Shown here: one piece after another, positions 24,248 to 32,893 of the stretch
Layout of the letters: each line of letters starts with the position of its first letter
Numbering within the stretch: the stretch's first letter is position 1
Assembly (NCBI RefSeq): GCF_016093295.1
Contig: NZ_JAEDAL010000009.1
Coordinates: forward strand, 1-64,000
Reading direction: 5' to 3'
Length of the DNA stretch: 64,000 bases
DNA from: Inhella gelatinilytica
Lineage (GTDB): Bacteria; Pseudomonadota; Gammaproteobacteria; Burkholderiales; Burkholderiaceae_C
Program-made: the position numbers and the translations under genes
The notes under the pieces: model-generated
Seen by the model: the letters and a program-made list of their open reading frames with translations, nothing else
What the model was told of the DNA's origin: nothing
Databases searched by the model: none

Positions 24248-25114
24248 ATGCCTGCGCCCCAACTCCATCATGTTCAGTGCCTGAACCCTTCGGGGTTGCA
24301 CCGCATGGCTTATTGGTCCTGGGGCGATCCTCAGAATCCAAACGGGGTGATGTGCGTTCATGGGCTGAGCCGCCAAGGGCGTGACTTCGACACGCTGGCC
24401 CAGCAATTGATGGGCGAGTACCGGGTGATCTGCCCCGATGTGGTGGGCCGGGGGGAGTCGGATTGGCTGGAGGACCCCGAGCACTACGGCCTGCAGCAGT
24501 ACGCGGCCGACATGGTGGCCCTGTTGGCGCGGCTGAATGTTGCGCAGGTGGACTGGGTGGGAACCTCGATGGGCGGTTTGATCGGCTTGATCTTGGCGGC
24601 CTTGCCCGACAGCCCGGTGCGCCGCTTGGTCTTGAATGACGTGGGCCCCGCTCTGGAGTGGAGCGCCCTGCAGCGCATCGCCACCTATATCGGCCGCGAG
24701 ATGCACTTCCCCAGCGCTGCTGTGGCCACGGCGCATTTACGTGAAATTTCGCCAGGTTTTGGTGCCTACAGCGAAGCGGACTGGACCACTCGCTCCGCCC
24801 CCATGCTTCGCGCAACGCCTGACGGGGTGCGCCTGCATTACGACCCGGGTATCGGCTTGGCGCTGCGCGCCCTTACGCCGGAGACGGCGATGGAGTCAGA
24901 GCTCTTTCTGTGGGCCGCTTACGAAAGCTTGCGGCAGCCGGTGCTGCTGCTCCGGGGCGAACAGAGCGATTTGCTGCGACCCGAGACCGCACAGCGCATG
25001 GCGCTGACGGGCCCCAAGGCGCAGTGGGTGAATTTGCCCGAGGTCGGGCACGCCTCGTTGCTCGATCGTTCGACGCATTTCGGACCTGTTTTGGAGTTCC
25101 TGCGCCAACCATGA
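24248..25114 (+). CDS. Alpha/beta hydrolase
   Basis: This 288-residue protein has the oxyanion-side VHGLSRQGRDF, nucleophile elbow GTSMGGLIG (Ser near residue 101), an acidic residue in the LLRGEQSDLL region and a catalytic His in PEVGHASLL near the C-terminus. The substrate cannot be told. The stop TGA overlaps the relA start (ATGA), suggesting co-expression. Confidence 0.88.
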   Translation: MPAPQLHHVQCLNPSGLHRMAYWSWGDPQNPNGVMCVHGLSRQGRDFDTLAQQLMGEYRVICPDVVGRGESDWLEDPEHYGLQQYAADMVALLARLNVAQVDWVGTSMGGLIGLILAALPDSPVRRLVLNDVGPALEWSALQRIATYIGREMHFPSAAVATAHLREISPGFGAYSEADWTTRSAPMLRATPDGVRLHYDPGIGLALRALTPETAMESELFLWAAYESLRQPVLLLRGEQSDLLRPETAQRMALTGPKAQWVNLPEVGHASLLDRSTHFGPVLEFLRQP

Positions 25115-27375
25115 AGACTGCGCCCGACGAAGCCCAGCGAGCGCCCATTGTTCAGTTGCTGGAGGAAGGGCCGGCTCTTGAGTTGCCGGACCGGCTGCCC
25201 GGCGCGACTCGTTCAGTCCAGGCGCCGGACCTGCTCACGCGGGCCCGCGCCTTTGCCGAACCCCTGCTGTCAGGCCGCTTGCTGGATACTGGGGAGGACC
25301 AACTGGCGCACGCGGATGGCGTGGTGGCCATCTTGGCCGGTATTGGCGCGTCTCCCAGCATTCAAGCGGCGGCGTACTTGGTGTATGCCGCGGAGCATTT
25401 GGCTCACCCCGAAGAGGCGACCAGCAAGGCATTTGGTCCGAGTTTTGCGGAATTGGTGGAATACACCCGCAAGCTGATGCGCATCCAGCGCGCTGCACGC
25501 GCGGCGCACATTGAAGATGCCGAAGCGGCCGCCCTGCAGTTGGAGCGCGTGCGCAAGATGCTGCTGGCCTTTAGCAAGGACCTGCGTGTGGTGCTGCTGC
25601 GCCTGGCTTCGCGCTTGCAGAGCCTGCGCTGGCATGCGGCAGCTCGGCAGCCTTGCCCGCATGAGCTGGCGCTGGAATCGCGCCAAGTCTTCGCGCCACT
25701 GGCCAATCGGCTGGGCATTTGGCAGATCAAGTGGGAGCTGGAGGATCTGGCCTTCCGGTTCCTGGAGCCCGAGCCCTACCACGGCCTGGCCAAAGCCTTG
25801 CACGAGAAGCGCCTGGAACGCGAACTGCGTGTGCACCAGGCCCGGGCGCAGTTGAGTAGCGAACTCCAGCGCCTGGGCGTCTCGGGCGAGGTGCAGGGGC
25901 GCCCCAAGCACCTCTACAGCATCTGGAAAAAGATGCAGGGCAAGGGCCTGACGCTGGAGCGCGTGTTCGACCTGCGGGCCTTGCGCGTGGTGGTCGAGAC
26001 GGTAGACGACTGCTACACCGTGCTGGCGCGCTTGCATGAGCTGTACACGCCGGTGGATGGCGAGTTTGACGACTACATCGCGCGCCCCAAGGCCAATGGC
26101 TATCAAAGCCTACACACCGTGGTTCGCGGGACGGACGGTCGAACCATGGAGGTGCAAATTCGCACCCGGGCCATGCACGAACACGCCGAGCACGGCGTGG
26201 CGGCGCATTGGGCCTACAAGGAGGCTGGCGCCAAGGGCTATGCCGGCCAGGCCACGGCGGGGGACCAGGAGGCCCAGGTGCGCGAGGCCCGAAAGGCCGT
26301 GCTGCGCCAGCTGCTCGCTTGGGAGCGCGACCTCAGCGAGCACAGCCCGGAGCCCATGCGCGAGGCGGACGCCCGCCTGTTCGTGTTCACGCCTCAGGCT
26401 GCCGTCATTGAGCTGTGCGCCGGGGCCACGCCCATTGACTTTGCGTACCACGTCCACACCGACCTGGGTCACCGCATCCGAGGCGCCAAGGTCGACGGCC
26501 AGCTGGTGCCGCTCAACACGCCACTGCAAAGCGGCCAGACGGTGGAAGTGCTGGCGGTCAAAGAGCGAGGCCCCTCGCTCGATTGGCTCAACCCGGAGCT
26601 GGGTTTCCTGGCCTCGCCGCGTTCGCGTGCCAAGGTGCGGGCCTGGTTCAACGCCCTGCACACCGAGGAGGAAATCGCCCGCGGCCGTGAGGCGGTGGAG
26701 AAGCTGCTCGCCCGCGAGGGCAAGACCGCCATCAAGCACGATGAACTGGCCGAGCGTCTGGGTTTCAAGAACGCCGAGCAGCTGTTCGAGGTGGTGGGCA
26801 AGGACGAATTTTCGCTCAAACCCATCGAGCAGTTGCTGCGCCCCACAGCGGCACCCGATCCGCAGCACGACGACGAGGCGGCCGCGCGCCAGCACGTGCG
26901 CCCCGCCGCTGAGCGCACGGACCGCGGGGGCGTGCTGGTGGTGGGCGTGGACTCCTTGCTTACCAACCTGGCTCGCTGCTGCCGCCCGGCGCCGCCGGAC
27001 ACCGTCCGGGGTTTCGTCACCCGTGGGCGCGGCGTCGCCATCCACCGTGCCGACTGCAGCAACCTGCGCGAGGCCCTGCGCCGCGACCCGGAGCGCGAGA
27101 TCGACGTCACTTGGGGCAACACGGCCGGCCAGCTCTACCCCGTCGAACTCAGTGTCGAGGCGCAGGACCGCCCCGGCGTCATGCGCGACGTGCTCGAAGT
27201 CTTCGCCAAGCTGCGCCTGCGCGTCAGCAGCGCCAAGACCCAGACCCAGCGCGGCAGCCGCCCGGACACGCAGTGGATGGCCTTCACCCTCGAACTGCCC
27301 GGCGCTGAGGCTTTGCAACAAACGCTGCGCGCCATCACCCAAGTCCCAGGCGTTCGTGCGGCTCGACGGCGCTAA
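25111..27375 (+). CDS. relA: GTP pyrophosphokinase RelA (monofunctional (p)ppGpp synthetase)
   Basis: From ATG 25111 it is 754 residues. The N-terminal HD region lacks the HD signature of ppGpp hydrolases (YLVYAAEHL in its place), so hydrolase activity is unlikely. The synthetase domain has GRPKHLYSIWKKM, FDLRALRVVVE and GEFDDYIARPKANGYQSLHTVVRG. A TGS domain (FVFTPQAAVIEL) and a C-terminal ACT domain (DRPGVMRDVLEVF) follow. A separate SpoT-type gene is expected elsewhere. The longer frame from 24910 overlaps the hydrolase and is not used. Confidence 0.94.
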   Translation: MKTAPDEAQRAPIVQLLEEGPALELPDRLPGATRSVQAPDLLTRARAFAEPLLSGRLLDTGEDQLAHADGVVAILAGIGASPSIQAAAYLVYAAEHLAHPEEATSKAFGPSFAELVEYTRKLMRIQRAARAAHIEDAEAAALQLERVRKMLLAFSKDLRVVLLRLASRLQSLRWHAAARQPCPHELALESRQVFAPLANRLGIWQIKWELEDLAFRFLEPEPYHGLAKALHEKRLERELRVHQARAQLSSELQRLGVSGEVQGRPKHLYSIWKKMQGKGLTLERVFDLRALRVVVETVDDCYTVLARLHELYTPVDGEFDDYIARPKANGYQSLHTVVRGTDGRTMEVQIRTRAMHEHAEHGVAAHWAYKEAGAKGYAGQATAGDQEAQVREARKAVLRQLLAWERDLSEHSPEPMREADARLFVFTPQAAVIELCAGATPIDFAYHVHTDLGHRIRGAKVDGQLVPLNTPLQSGQTVEVLAVKERGPSLDWLNPELGFLASPRSRAKVRAWFNALHTEEEIARGREAVEKLLAREGKTAIKHDELAERLGFKNAEQLFEVVGKDEFSLKPIEQLLRPTAAPDPQHDDEAAARQHVRPAAERTDRGGVLVVGVDSLLTNLARCCRPAPPDTVRGFVTRGRGVAIHRADCSNLREALRRDPEREIDVTWGNTAGQLYPVELSVEAQDRPGVMRDVLEVFAKLRLRVSSAKTQTQRGSRPDTQWMAFTLELPGAEALQQTLRAITQVPGVRAARRR

Positions 27376-27438
27376 AACCTGTGTTATAGTGGCGGGCTCT
27401 TGCAGTGCAGCAGTGCTCGCAGCGCAAGAGCAGACCCC

Positions 27439-27515
27439 AGGCGCGTAGCTCAGCTGGTTAGAGCACCACCTTGACATGGTGGGGGTCGTTGGTTCGAGTC
27501 CAATCGCGCCTACCA
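27439..27515 (+). tRNA. tRNA-Val (anticodon GAC)
   Basis: A 77-nt cloverleaf can be drawn by hand: acceptor AGGCGCG pairs with CGCGCCT, the D-arm is GCTCAGCTGGTTAGAGC and the anticodon arm is CCACC-TTGACAT-GGTGG with anticodon GAC. The T-arm is TTGG-TTCGAGT-CCAA, and the gene-encoded CCA ends at 27515. A terminator follows. Confidence 0.95.
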
Positions 27516-27520
27516 ATTCA

Positions 27521-27555
27521 AAACCCCGTCAGTCGTTTGGCTGACGGGGTTTTTC
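27521..27555 (+). terminator. Rho-independent terminator of tRNA-Val
   Basis: AAACCCCGTCAG, a GTCGTTTG loop and CTGACGGGGTTTTT form a strong hairpin with a T-tract on the plus strand. The A-run on the left lets it also serve the convergent methyltransferase gene. Confidence 0.9.
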
Positions 27556-27559
27556 GCTA

Positions 27560-28273
27560 TCAGTCCAACGGTTTTTGGGCGATGCAATTCAACAGTGTTT
27601 CTTCCCGGTGCCCCAGCTCGGGGACCTTGAAGCCAAACCATTCGAAGGCACCCAGGTCGCTTCGACTCCACCACAAGTACGGCGTGCTGACGCGGTTGGC
27701 TGCGACCTCAAACCCCGCGGCTTGTAGCAACTGGAGATACTCCGGTGCAGTTCGCTGGACGTGCATCGGGTGTCGGAACAAGTATCGGATGACCCAACTG
27801 TGGATGTAAGCGCGACAGCTCTCGGCCAGTAGCAAGTACCCACCGGGCTTGAGCACCCGAAAGACTTCCTTGAGCGCACGTTCCTGGTCCACGATGTGAT
27901 GGAGCGTTTGGTGGCAGAGCACCAAATCTACCGACGCGTCTGGGAGCGGTAGCTGCTCCGCATGTGCTTGGTGGCGGGTGACGGGTGCTGGGCAGGCGTC
28001 AGCGTTGGCCTGACTGCGAATCAAAAACTCAGGGTCAGGGTCGGTGGCATGGATGTGCTGTGGCTTGAAACGGGAGCTGAGTTCAAGCAGCGAATGGCCA
28101 CGGCCGGTTCCGAGGTCCAACACCACGCCGCCCATCGGCAACTCCGGCGCCAGGCGCTGCAGGTCATTTAGCGCTCGGGCGAGAACATGAATTCGCCAGG
28201 TGGCGGTCGATAAGAACCACAGGCCAAAGCGGGTTTCTGGAACAAAGGCCCAGGGGGTAACTCGTTGATTCAT
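27560..28273 (-). CDS. Class I SAM-dependent methyltransferase
   Basis: This 237-residue protein has motif I LDLGTGRGHSLLEL, motif II-like ATDPDPEFL, and LCHQTLHHIVDQERALKEVFRVLKPGGYLLLAE, which is typical of Methyltransf_11. The substrate is unknown. It is divergent from phaR and convergent with the tRNA terminator. Confidence 0.82.
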   Translation of the reverse strand: MNQRVTPWAFVPETRFGLWFLSTATWRIHVLARALNDLQRLAPELPMGGVVLDLGTGRGHSLLELSSRFKPQHIHATDPDPEFLIRSQANADACPAPVTRHQAHAEQLPLPDASVDLVLCHQTLHHIVDQERALKEVFRVLKPGGYLLLAESCRAYIHSWVIRYLFRHPMHVQRTAPEYLQLLQAAGFEVAANRVSTPYLWWSRSDLGAFEWFGFKVPELGHREETLLNCIAQKPLD

Positions 28274-28368
28274 TCGTGCATTCGTTAAACGGCGCGGGCG
28301 CGAATCGTAGTGGCGACAGGGGCCTCCTTAAAATGCCGAACTCAACAACCAACCTGACCGGAGCCCCC

Positions 28369-28935
28369 ATGGCCACTCGGCGCCGCGCAGCCGCCCCAGA
28401 CGCCGAAGCAGCCAGCCCCACGGCCGCACCGCGCGTGCTGAAGAAGTACCCCAATCGTCGGCTGTACGACACCCAGACCAGCGCTTATGTCACGCTGCAG
28501 GATGTCAAGGCGATGGTCCTGGACGGTCAGCACTTTGAGGTGCGGGACGCCAAGACGGGCGAAGACCTGACGCGCGCCATCCTGCTGCAAATCATTCTGG
28601 AAGAAGAGACCGGGGGCGTGCCGCTGTTTTCCACGCCCATGCTGGAGCAAATCATCCGCTTCTATGGGCAAGCCATGCAGGGTGTGTTGCAGGACTATTT
28701 GGCCAAAAACCTGCAAACCTTTGCCGACATGCAGCAGCGCTTTGCCGAGCAAAGCGGGGCCATGGGCCTGACGCCGGAAGCGTGGGCGCAGTTCATGCAG
28801 GGCCAGGCGCCCATGATGCAAGGGCTGATGGGGAACTACTTCGAACAGAGCAAAAACCTGTTTGTGCAAATGCAAGAGCAGATGGCCAAGGGCGCGCTGT
28901 TCCCTGGGGTGCCGGGTTTTGGAAAGACCAAGTGA
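28369..28935 (+). CDS. phaR: Polyhydroxyalkanoate synthesis repressor PhaR
   Basis: This 188-residue regulator has the PHB/PHA accumulation DNA-binding domain near the N-terminus ([24 protein letters not shown]). A PHB-accumulation repeat region follows ([22 protein letters not shown]), then a Gln/Met-rich C-terminus. ATG 28369 with CGGAG upstream is preferred over the earlier in-frame ATGs (28276, 28333). PhaR represses phasin and synthase genes until PHB granules titrate it. The stop overlaps the rimO start. Confidence 0.9.
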   Translation: MATRRRAAAPDAEAASPTAAPRVLKKYPNRRLYDTQTSAYVTLQDVKAMVLDGQHFEVRDAKTGEDLTRAILLQIILEEETGGVPLFSTPMLEQIIRFYGQAMQGVLQDYLAKNLQTFADMQQRFAEQSGAMGLTPEAWAQFMQGQAPMMQGLMGNYFEQSKNLFVQMQEQMAKGALFPGVPGFGKTK

Positions 28936-30311
28936 TGAGTGATGTGAACGGGGCGAGCACGCCCAAAGTGGGATTCGTGAGCCTGGGCTGCCCCAAGGCG
29001 TTGACGGATAGCGAACTGATCCTGACGCAGCTGAGCGCTGAGGGCTACGAGACCAGCAAGACCTTTGCTGGCGCCGACTTGGTGATCGTGAACACCTGCG
29101 GCTTCATCGACGATGCGGTCAAGGAAAGCCTGGACACCATCGGCGAGGCGCTGGCCGAGAACGGCAAGGTCATCGTGACCGGTTGTCTGGGCGCCAAACA
29201 GGCGGCCGATGGGGCCAACTTGGTGCAGCAGATCCATCCCAAGGTGCTCGCCGTGACCGGCCCCCATGCCACGCAGGAGGTGATGGACGCGGTGCACCAG
29301 CACCTGCCCAAGCCGCACGACCCCTTCATGGATCTGGTGCCGGCCGCGGGCATCAAGCTCACGCCCAAGCATTACGCTTATTTGAAGATCAGCGAGGGCT
29401 GCAACCACCGCTGCAGCTTTTGCATCATCCCCAGCATGCGGGGTGACTTGGTCTCGCGCCCGGTGGGCGATGTGCTCAAGGAAGCCAAGGCCTTGTTCGA
29501 GGGCGGGCTCAAAGAGTTGCTCGTGGTCAGCCAGGACACCAGCGCTTACGGCGTGGACGTGAAATACCGCACCGGCTTCTTCGACGGCAAACCCGTCAAG
29601 ACCCGCATGCTGGATCTGGTGCGTGAGCTGGGCGAGTTGGCCAAACCCTATGGCGCCTGGGTGCGACTGCACTACGTCTACCCCTATCCGCACGTGGACG
29701 AGCTGATTCCCCTAATGAACGAGGGTCTGGTGCTGCCCTACCTGGATGTGCCGTTCCAGCACTCGCACCCCGATGTGCTCAAGCGCATGAAGCGCCCGGC
29801 CAGCGGCGAGAAAAACCTGGAGCGCCTGCTGCGCTGGCGCGAGGCCTGCCCGGAGCTGGTGGTGCGCTCAACCTTCATCGCCGGTTTCCCCGGGGAGACG
29901 GAAGAAGAATTCCAGCACCTGCTGGACTTCGTGCGCGAGGCGGGCATCGACCGCGCCGGCTGTTTTGCCTACTCGCCGGTGGAGGGCGCCAGCGCCAATG
30001 CCTTGCCCGGCCAGTTGCCCGATGCCCTGCGGGAGGAGCGCCGTGCGCGCTTCATGGCCGTGGCCGAGGCGGTGTCGGTGCAGCGCCTGCAACGGCGCGT
30101 GGGCCAGACCCTGCAGGTCTTGATCGACAGCGCGCCGGCCCTGGGCCGCAAGGGCGGCGTGGGGCGTTCGTTCGCCGACGCGCCCGAGATCGATGGCACG
30201 GTGCGCTTGCTGCCGCCCGAAAAGGCCAGCAAGCAGCTCAAGGTGGGGGAGTTCACCCGCGCCCGCGTGGTGGCCGCTGAAGGTCACGATTTGATCGCCC
30301 AGCCGATCTGA
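28935..30311 (+). CDS. rimO: Ribosomal protein S12 methylthiotransferase
   Basis: This 458-residue radical-SAM enzyme thiomethylates an aspartate of S12. An N-terminal MTTase domain carries three cysteines ([28 protein letters not shown]). The radical-SAM cluster is [17 protein letters not shown], and a C-terminal TRAM domain follows. Start ATG 28935 overlaps the phaR stop (TGATG). Confidence 0.96.
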   Translation: MSDVNGASTPKVGFVSLGCPKALTDSELILTQLSAEGYETSKTFAGADLVIVNTCGFIDDAVKESLDTIGEALAENGKVIVTGCLGAKQAADGANLVQQIHPKVLAVTGPHATQEVMDAVHQHLPKPHDPFMDLVPAAGIKLTPKHYAYLKISEGCNHRCSFCIIPSMRGDLVSRPVGDVLKEAKALFEGGLKELLVVSQDTSAYGVDVKYRTGFFDGKPVKTRMLDLVRELGELAKPYGAWVRLHYVYPYPHVDELIPLMNEGLVLPYLDVPFQHSHPDVLKRMKRPASGEKNLERLLRWREACPELVVRSTFIAGFPGETEEEFQHLLDFVREAGIDRAGCFAYSPVEGASANALPGQLPDALREERRARFMAVAEAVSVQRLQRRVGQTLQVLIDSAPALGRKGGVGRSFADAPEIDGTVRLLPPEKASKQLKVGEFTRARVVAAEGHDLIAQPI

Positions 30312-30314
30312 GTC

Positions 30315-31496
30315 ATGACCGACCGCAAGCCCGCCGCAGAGCTGATTCACCACCCCTATCAGCCGCCCGCGGGCTTTGCCTCGCCCGTCGAGCCGGTGCA
30401 CAAGGGCAGTTCGATCTTCTTCCCCAACGTGGCCGCCCTCAAGCGCGTGCGCTGGGCCGATCGCGACGCCTACACCTACGGCTTGCAGGGCACACCGACT
30501 ACGTTTGCGCTGGAGGCCCGGCTGGCCACGCTGGAAGGGGCGGAGCACATCCTGCTCGCGCCCAGCGGTCTGGCGGCGCTGAATCTGGTCAACCAGACGT
30601 TTCTGAAGAGCGGGGATCACCTGCTGCTGCCGGACAACGTCTACGGGCCCAGCCGCAATGCGGCGCGCCACGAGCTCGCGCAGTGGGGCATCACGTTCGA
30701 CGTCTACGACCCGCTGGACCCGGCTGACCTGGCGGCCCGCCTGACGCCGGCCACCCGCTTGGTCTGGCTGGAGGCGGCTGGCTCGGTGACGCTGGAGTTC
30801 CCTGACCTGCCGGCCTTGGTGGCCGCCGTGCGCGAGCGGGCGCCGCAGGCGCTGATCGCGCTGGACCACACCTGGGGCGCGGGCTTGGCGTTTGCGCCGT
30901 TTGACTTCGGCGTGGACGTGACGATTCACGCCTTGACCAAGTACCCCAGCGGGGGCGGCGATGTGCTGATGGGCTCCATCGGTTGCCGCGACCGCGCGCT
31001 CTATGAGCGTTTGGCGGCGGCCCACGGCCGCAGCGGCCTCGGGGTGGGGGCCAACGACGTGGAACTGGTGTTGCGGGGCCTGGCCACACTGCCGCTGCGA
31101 TATGCGGCGCAGGACGCCGCGGCGCGGCAGGTGGCCGCTTGGGCTCAGCAGCACCCGGCCGTGCGCCAGGTGCTGCACCCGGCCTTGCCCGGCTCTCCCG
31201 GCCACGCCGCCTGGGCCAGAGACGCCCAGGCCGCCGCTGGCTTGCTCACGCTGACGTTCCACGAGGGGGTCAGCTCGGCAGCCGTGGAAGCCGCGGCAGA
31301 CCGGCTGCGGGTGTTCCGCCTGGCTTGGAGTTGGGGCGGGCCAGTCTCGCTGGCCGTGCCCTATGACTTGGCCTTGCTTCGGAGCCTGCCCGGGGGGCGC
31401 CGCGGGCCCGTCTTGCGCCTGGCCATTGGTCTGGAAGAGCCCGAGGTGCTGACCACCGATCTGGCGCAGGCGCTGGCGCCGCTGGCGGGCGGCTGA
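30315..31496 (+). CDS. metC: Cystathionine beta-lyase
   Basis: This 393-residue PLP enzyme of the Cys/Met metabolism family shows the PLP-lysine motif VTIHALTKYPSGGGDVLMG and the N-terminal block FASPVEPVHKGSSIFFPN. It cleaves cystathionine to homocysteine, pyruvate and ammonia. It lies three bases after rimO. A related gamma-lyase assignment is less likely from the sequence style but not excluded. Confidence 0.85.
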   Translation: MTDRKPAAELIHHPYQPPAGFASPVEPVHKGSSIFFPNVAALKRVRWADRDAYTYGLQGTPTTFALEARLATLEGAEHILLAPSGLAALNLVNQTFLKSGDHLLLPDNVYGPSRNAARHELAQWGITFDVYDPLDPADLAARLTPATRLVWLEAAGSVTLEFPDLPALVAAVRERAPQALIALDHTWGAGLAFAPFDFGVDVTIHALTKYPSGGGDVLMGSIGCRDRALYERLAAAHGRSGLGVGANDVELVLRGLATLPLRYAAQDAAARQVAAWAQQHPAVRQVLHPALPGSPGHAAWARDAQAAAGLLTLTFHEGVSSAAVEAAADRLRVFRLAWSWGGPVSLAVPYDLALLRSLPGGRRGPVLRLAIGLEEPEVLTTDLAQALAPLAGG

Positions 31497-31536
31497 GCGG
31501 AGCCCGGCCGCCCCGCTGCAGGCGGCCAGCCGCCCC

Positions 31537-32889
31537 TCAACGGTCGCTGGCCAGTGCCTTGTGCAGCGCCGCCTGGTTCAGCCAGGCGCGCAGCCGCAGG
31601 CGGATGCCTTCTTGCTCGGCCGCCAGCGCGGCATTGCGCGCCTGCAGCCAGTCGGCGCGGGCGATGGCGCCCACTTCAAAGCGCAACTGGGCCAGCTGCG
31701 CCGTGCGCCGGGCTTCCTGCAATCGGGCTGCATTGGCCAGCTCCTGTGCCTGCAGCTCGCGCTGCTCGGCGGCCAAGCCTTCGATCTCAACCAAGGCGCG
31801 GTGCAGGCTGTCGCGCAGGGCGAGTGCGCTGCTTTCCACGTCGGTCAATGCTCCTTGGCGCTGCAGGTCCAGGCGGCGCCAGTCCACCAAGGGCACGACC
31901 AGGTTGGCGGCCAGGCTGGCCAGCGGGTTGCGCAGCCAGTCGCCGGCGTCGCTGCCGCCGGTGCTGAGGCCCGCGCTGAGGCTCAGCCGCGGATACCGCG
32001 CGGCCTCGTTGCTGCGCTGGCGGGCCAGGGCGGCGTCCACCTGCAGACGGGCCCGCTGCACGTCCGGCCGGCGCGCCAGCGCCTGCTCGGGCGGCGGCGG
32101 CAGCCATCGCGGCGGCGCGGCGTGGGGCAACTGGGCCGCGGCCGGCAGGACGGGTTCGGTCTGGTTCAGCAGCAAGCCCAGGGCCAGGCGGTGGCTGCTG
32201 CGTTCGCGCGCCAGCTGGGCCAGGCGCGAACGCAGGCCTTGCACGGTGGCAGCGGCCTTGTCCACCTCGATGGGCAACAGCTTGCCCTCGCGCACGCGCT
32301 GTCTCGTCAGCTCGACGACCTGCTCGGCCGCCTGCAACTGTTCAGTGATCAGCGGCTCTTCGAGCGCCAGCGCGGCCAGGCTCCAATAGCGTTCGGCCAC
32401 CTGGGTGCGGATCAGCAATTGGGCCGCCGCGATGTCGGTGCGCGCGGCCTCGGCTTCGGCCGCTTGAGCGCGCTCGGTCTGGGCCAGGCGCTGCCACAGA
32501 TCGACTTCGTAATTCAGCCCAGCACTCAGGCCGTGGCTCCGTGCAGTGGGGCCGTGCTCCACGGCACGGCTGCGCGAGGCGTCCAAGCCGAGGCTGGGAC
32601 TGGGCTGGCGGTCCAGCCCAGCGCCTTGGGTCTGCAACTCGGCCCGGCGCCAGCGCAAGACCGCCTGGGCGATGTCGCGGTTGGCGGCCAGGGCTTGCTG
32701 TTGCAACTGGCTCAGGGCCGGGTCGAGCAGGCCGGCCCAGTCGGGCTGTGCCGCGCCGGCGTCTTGGCCCTCAAACTGCTGCCATTGCGCCGGCAGGGCG
32801 GTGCTGGCTTGCGGAGCCACGGGGGGCTGAACGGCGCAGCCGCCCAGCAGCAGGGCCAGGGTGCTGGCCAGGATGGTCTTGTTGTTCAT
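31537..32889 (-). CDS. Outer membrane efflux lipoprotein (NodT/TolC family)
   Basis: This 450-residue protein from ATG 32889 starts with a lipoprotein signal (ALLLGGC, Cys18). Two long helical OEP domains follow, with typical pieces GLNYEVDLWQRLAQTERAQ and RPDVQRARLQVDAALA. It is the outer membrane channel of the tripartite pump encoded with macA and macB, four bases downstream of macB. The longer frame to 32958 overlaps macB and is not used. Confidence 0.9.
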   Translation of the reverse strand: MNNKTILASTLALLLGGCAVQPPVAPQASTALPAQWQQFEGQDAGAAQPDWAGLLDPALSQLQQQALAANRDIAQAVLRWRRAELQTQGAGLDRQPSPSLGLDASRSRAVEHGPTARSHGLSAGLNYEVDLWQRLAQTERAQAAEAEAARTDIAAAQLLIRTQVAERYWSLAALALEEPLITEQLQAAEQVVELTRQRVREGKLLPIEVDKAAATVQGLRSRLAQLARERSSHRLALGLLLNQTEPVLPAAAQLPHAAPPRWLPPPPEQALARRPDVQRARLQVDAALARQRSNEAARYPRLSLSAGLSTGGSDAGDWLRNPLASLAANLVVPLVDWRRLDLQRQGALTDVESSALALRDSLHRALVEIEGLAAEQRELQAQELANAARLQEARRTAQLAQLRFEVGAIARADWLQARNAALAAEQEGIRLRLRAWLNQAALHKALASDR

Positions 32890-32893
32890 GTTC

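Noticed and set aside
29868-31262. Minus-strand frame of 464 codons across rimO and metC
   Set aside because: It spans the junction of two well-supported genes on the opposite strand and has no family features.
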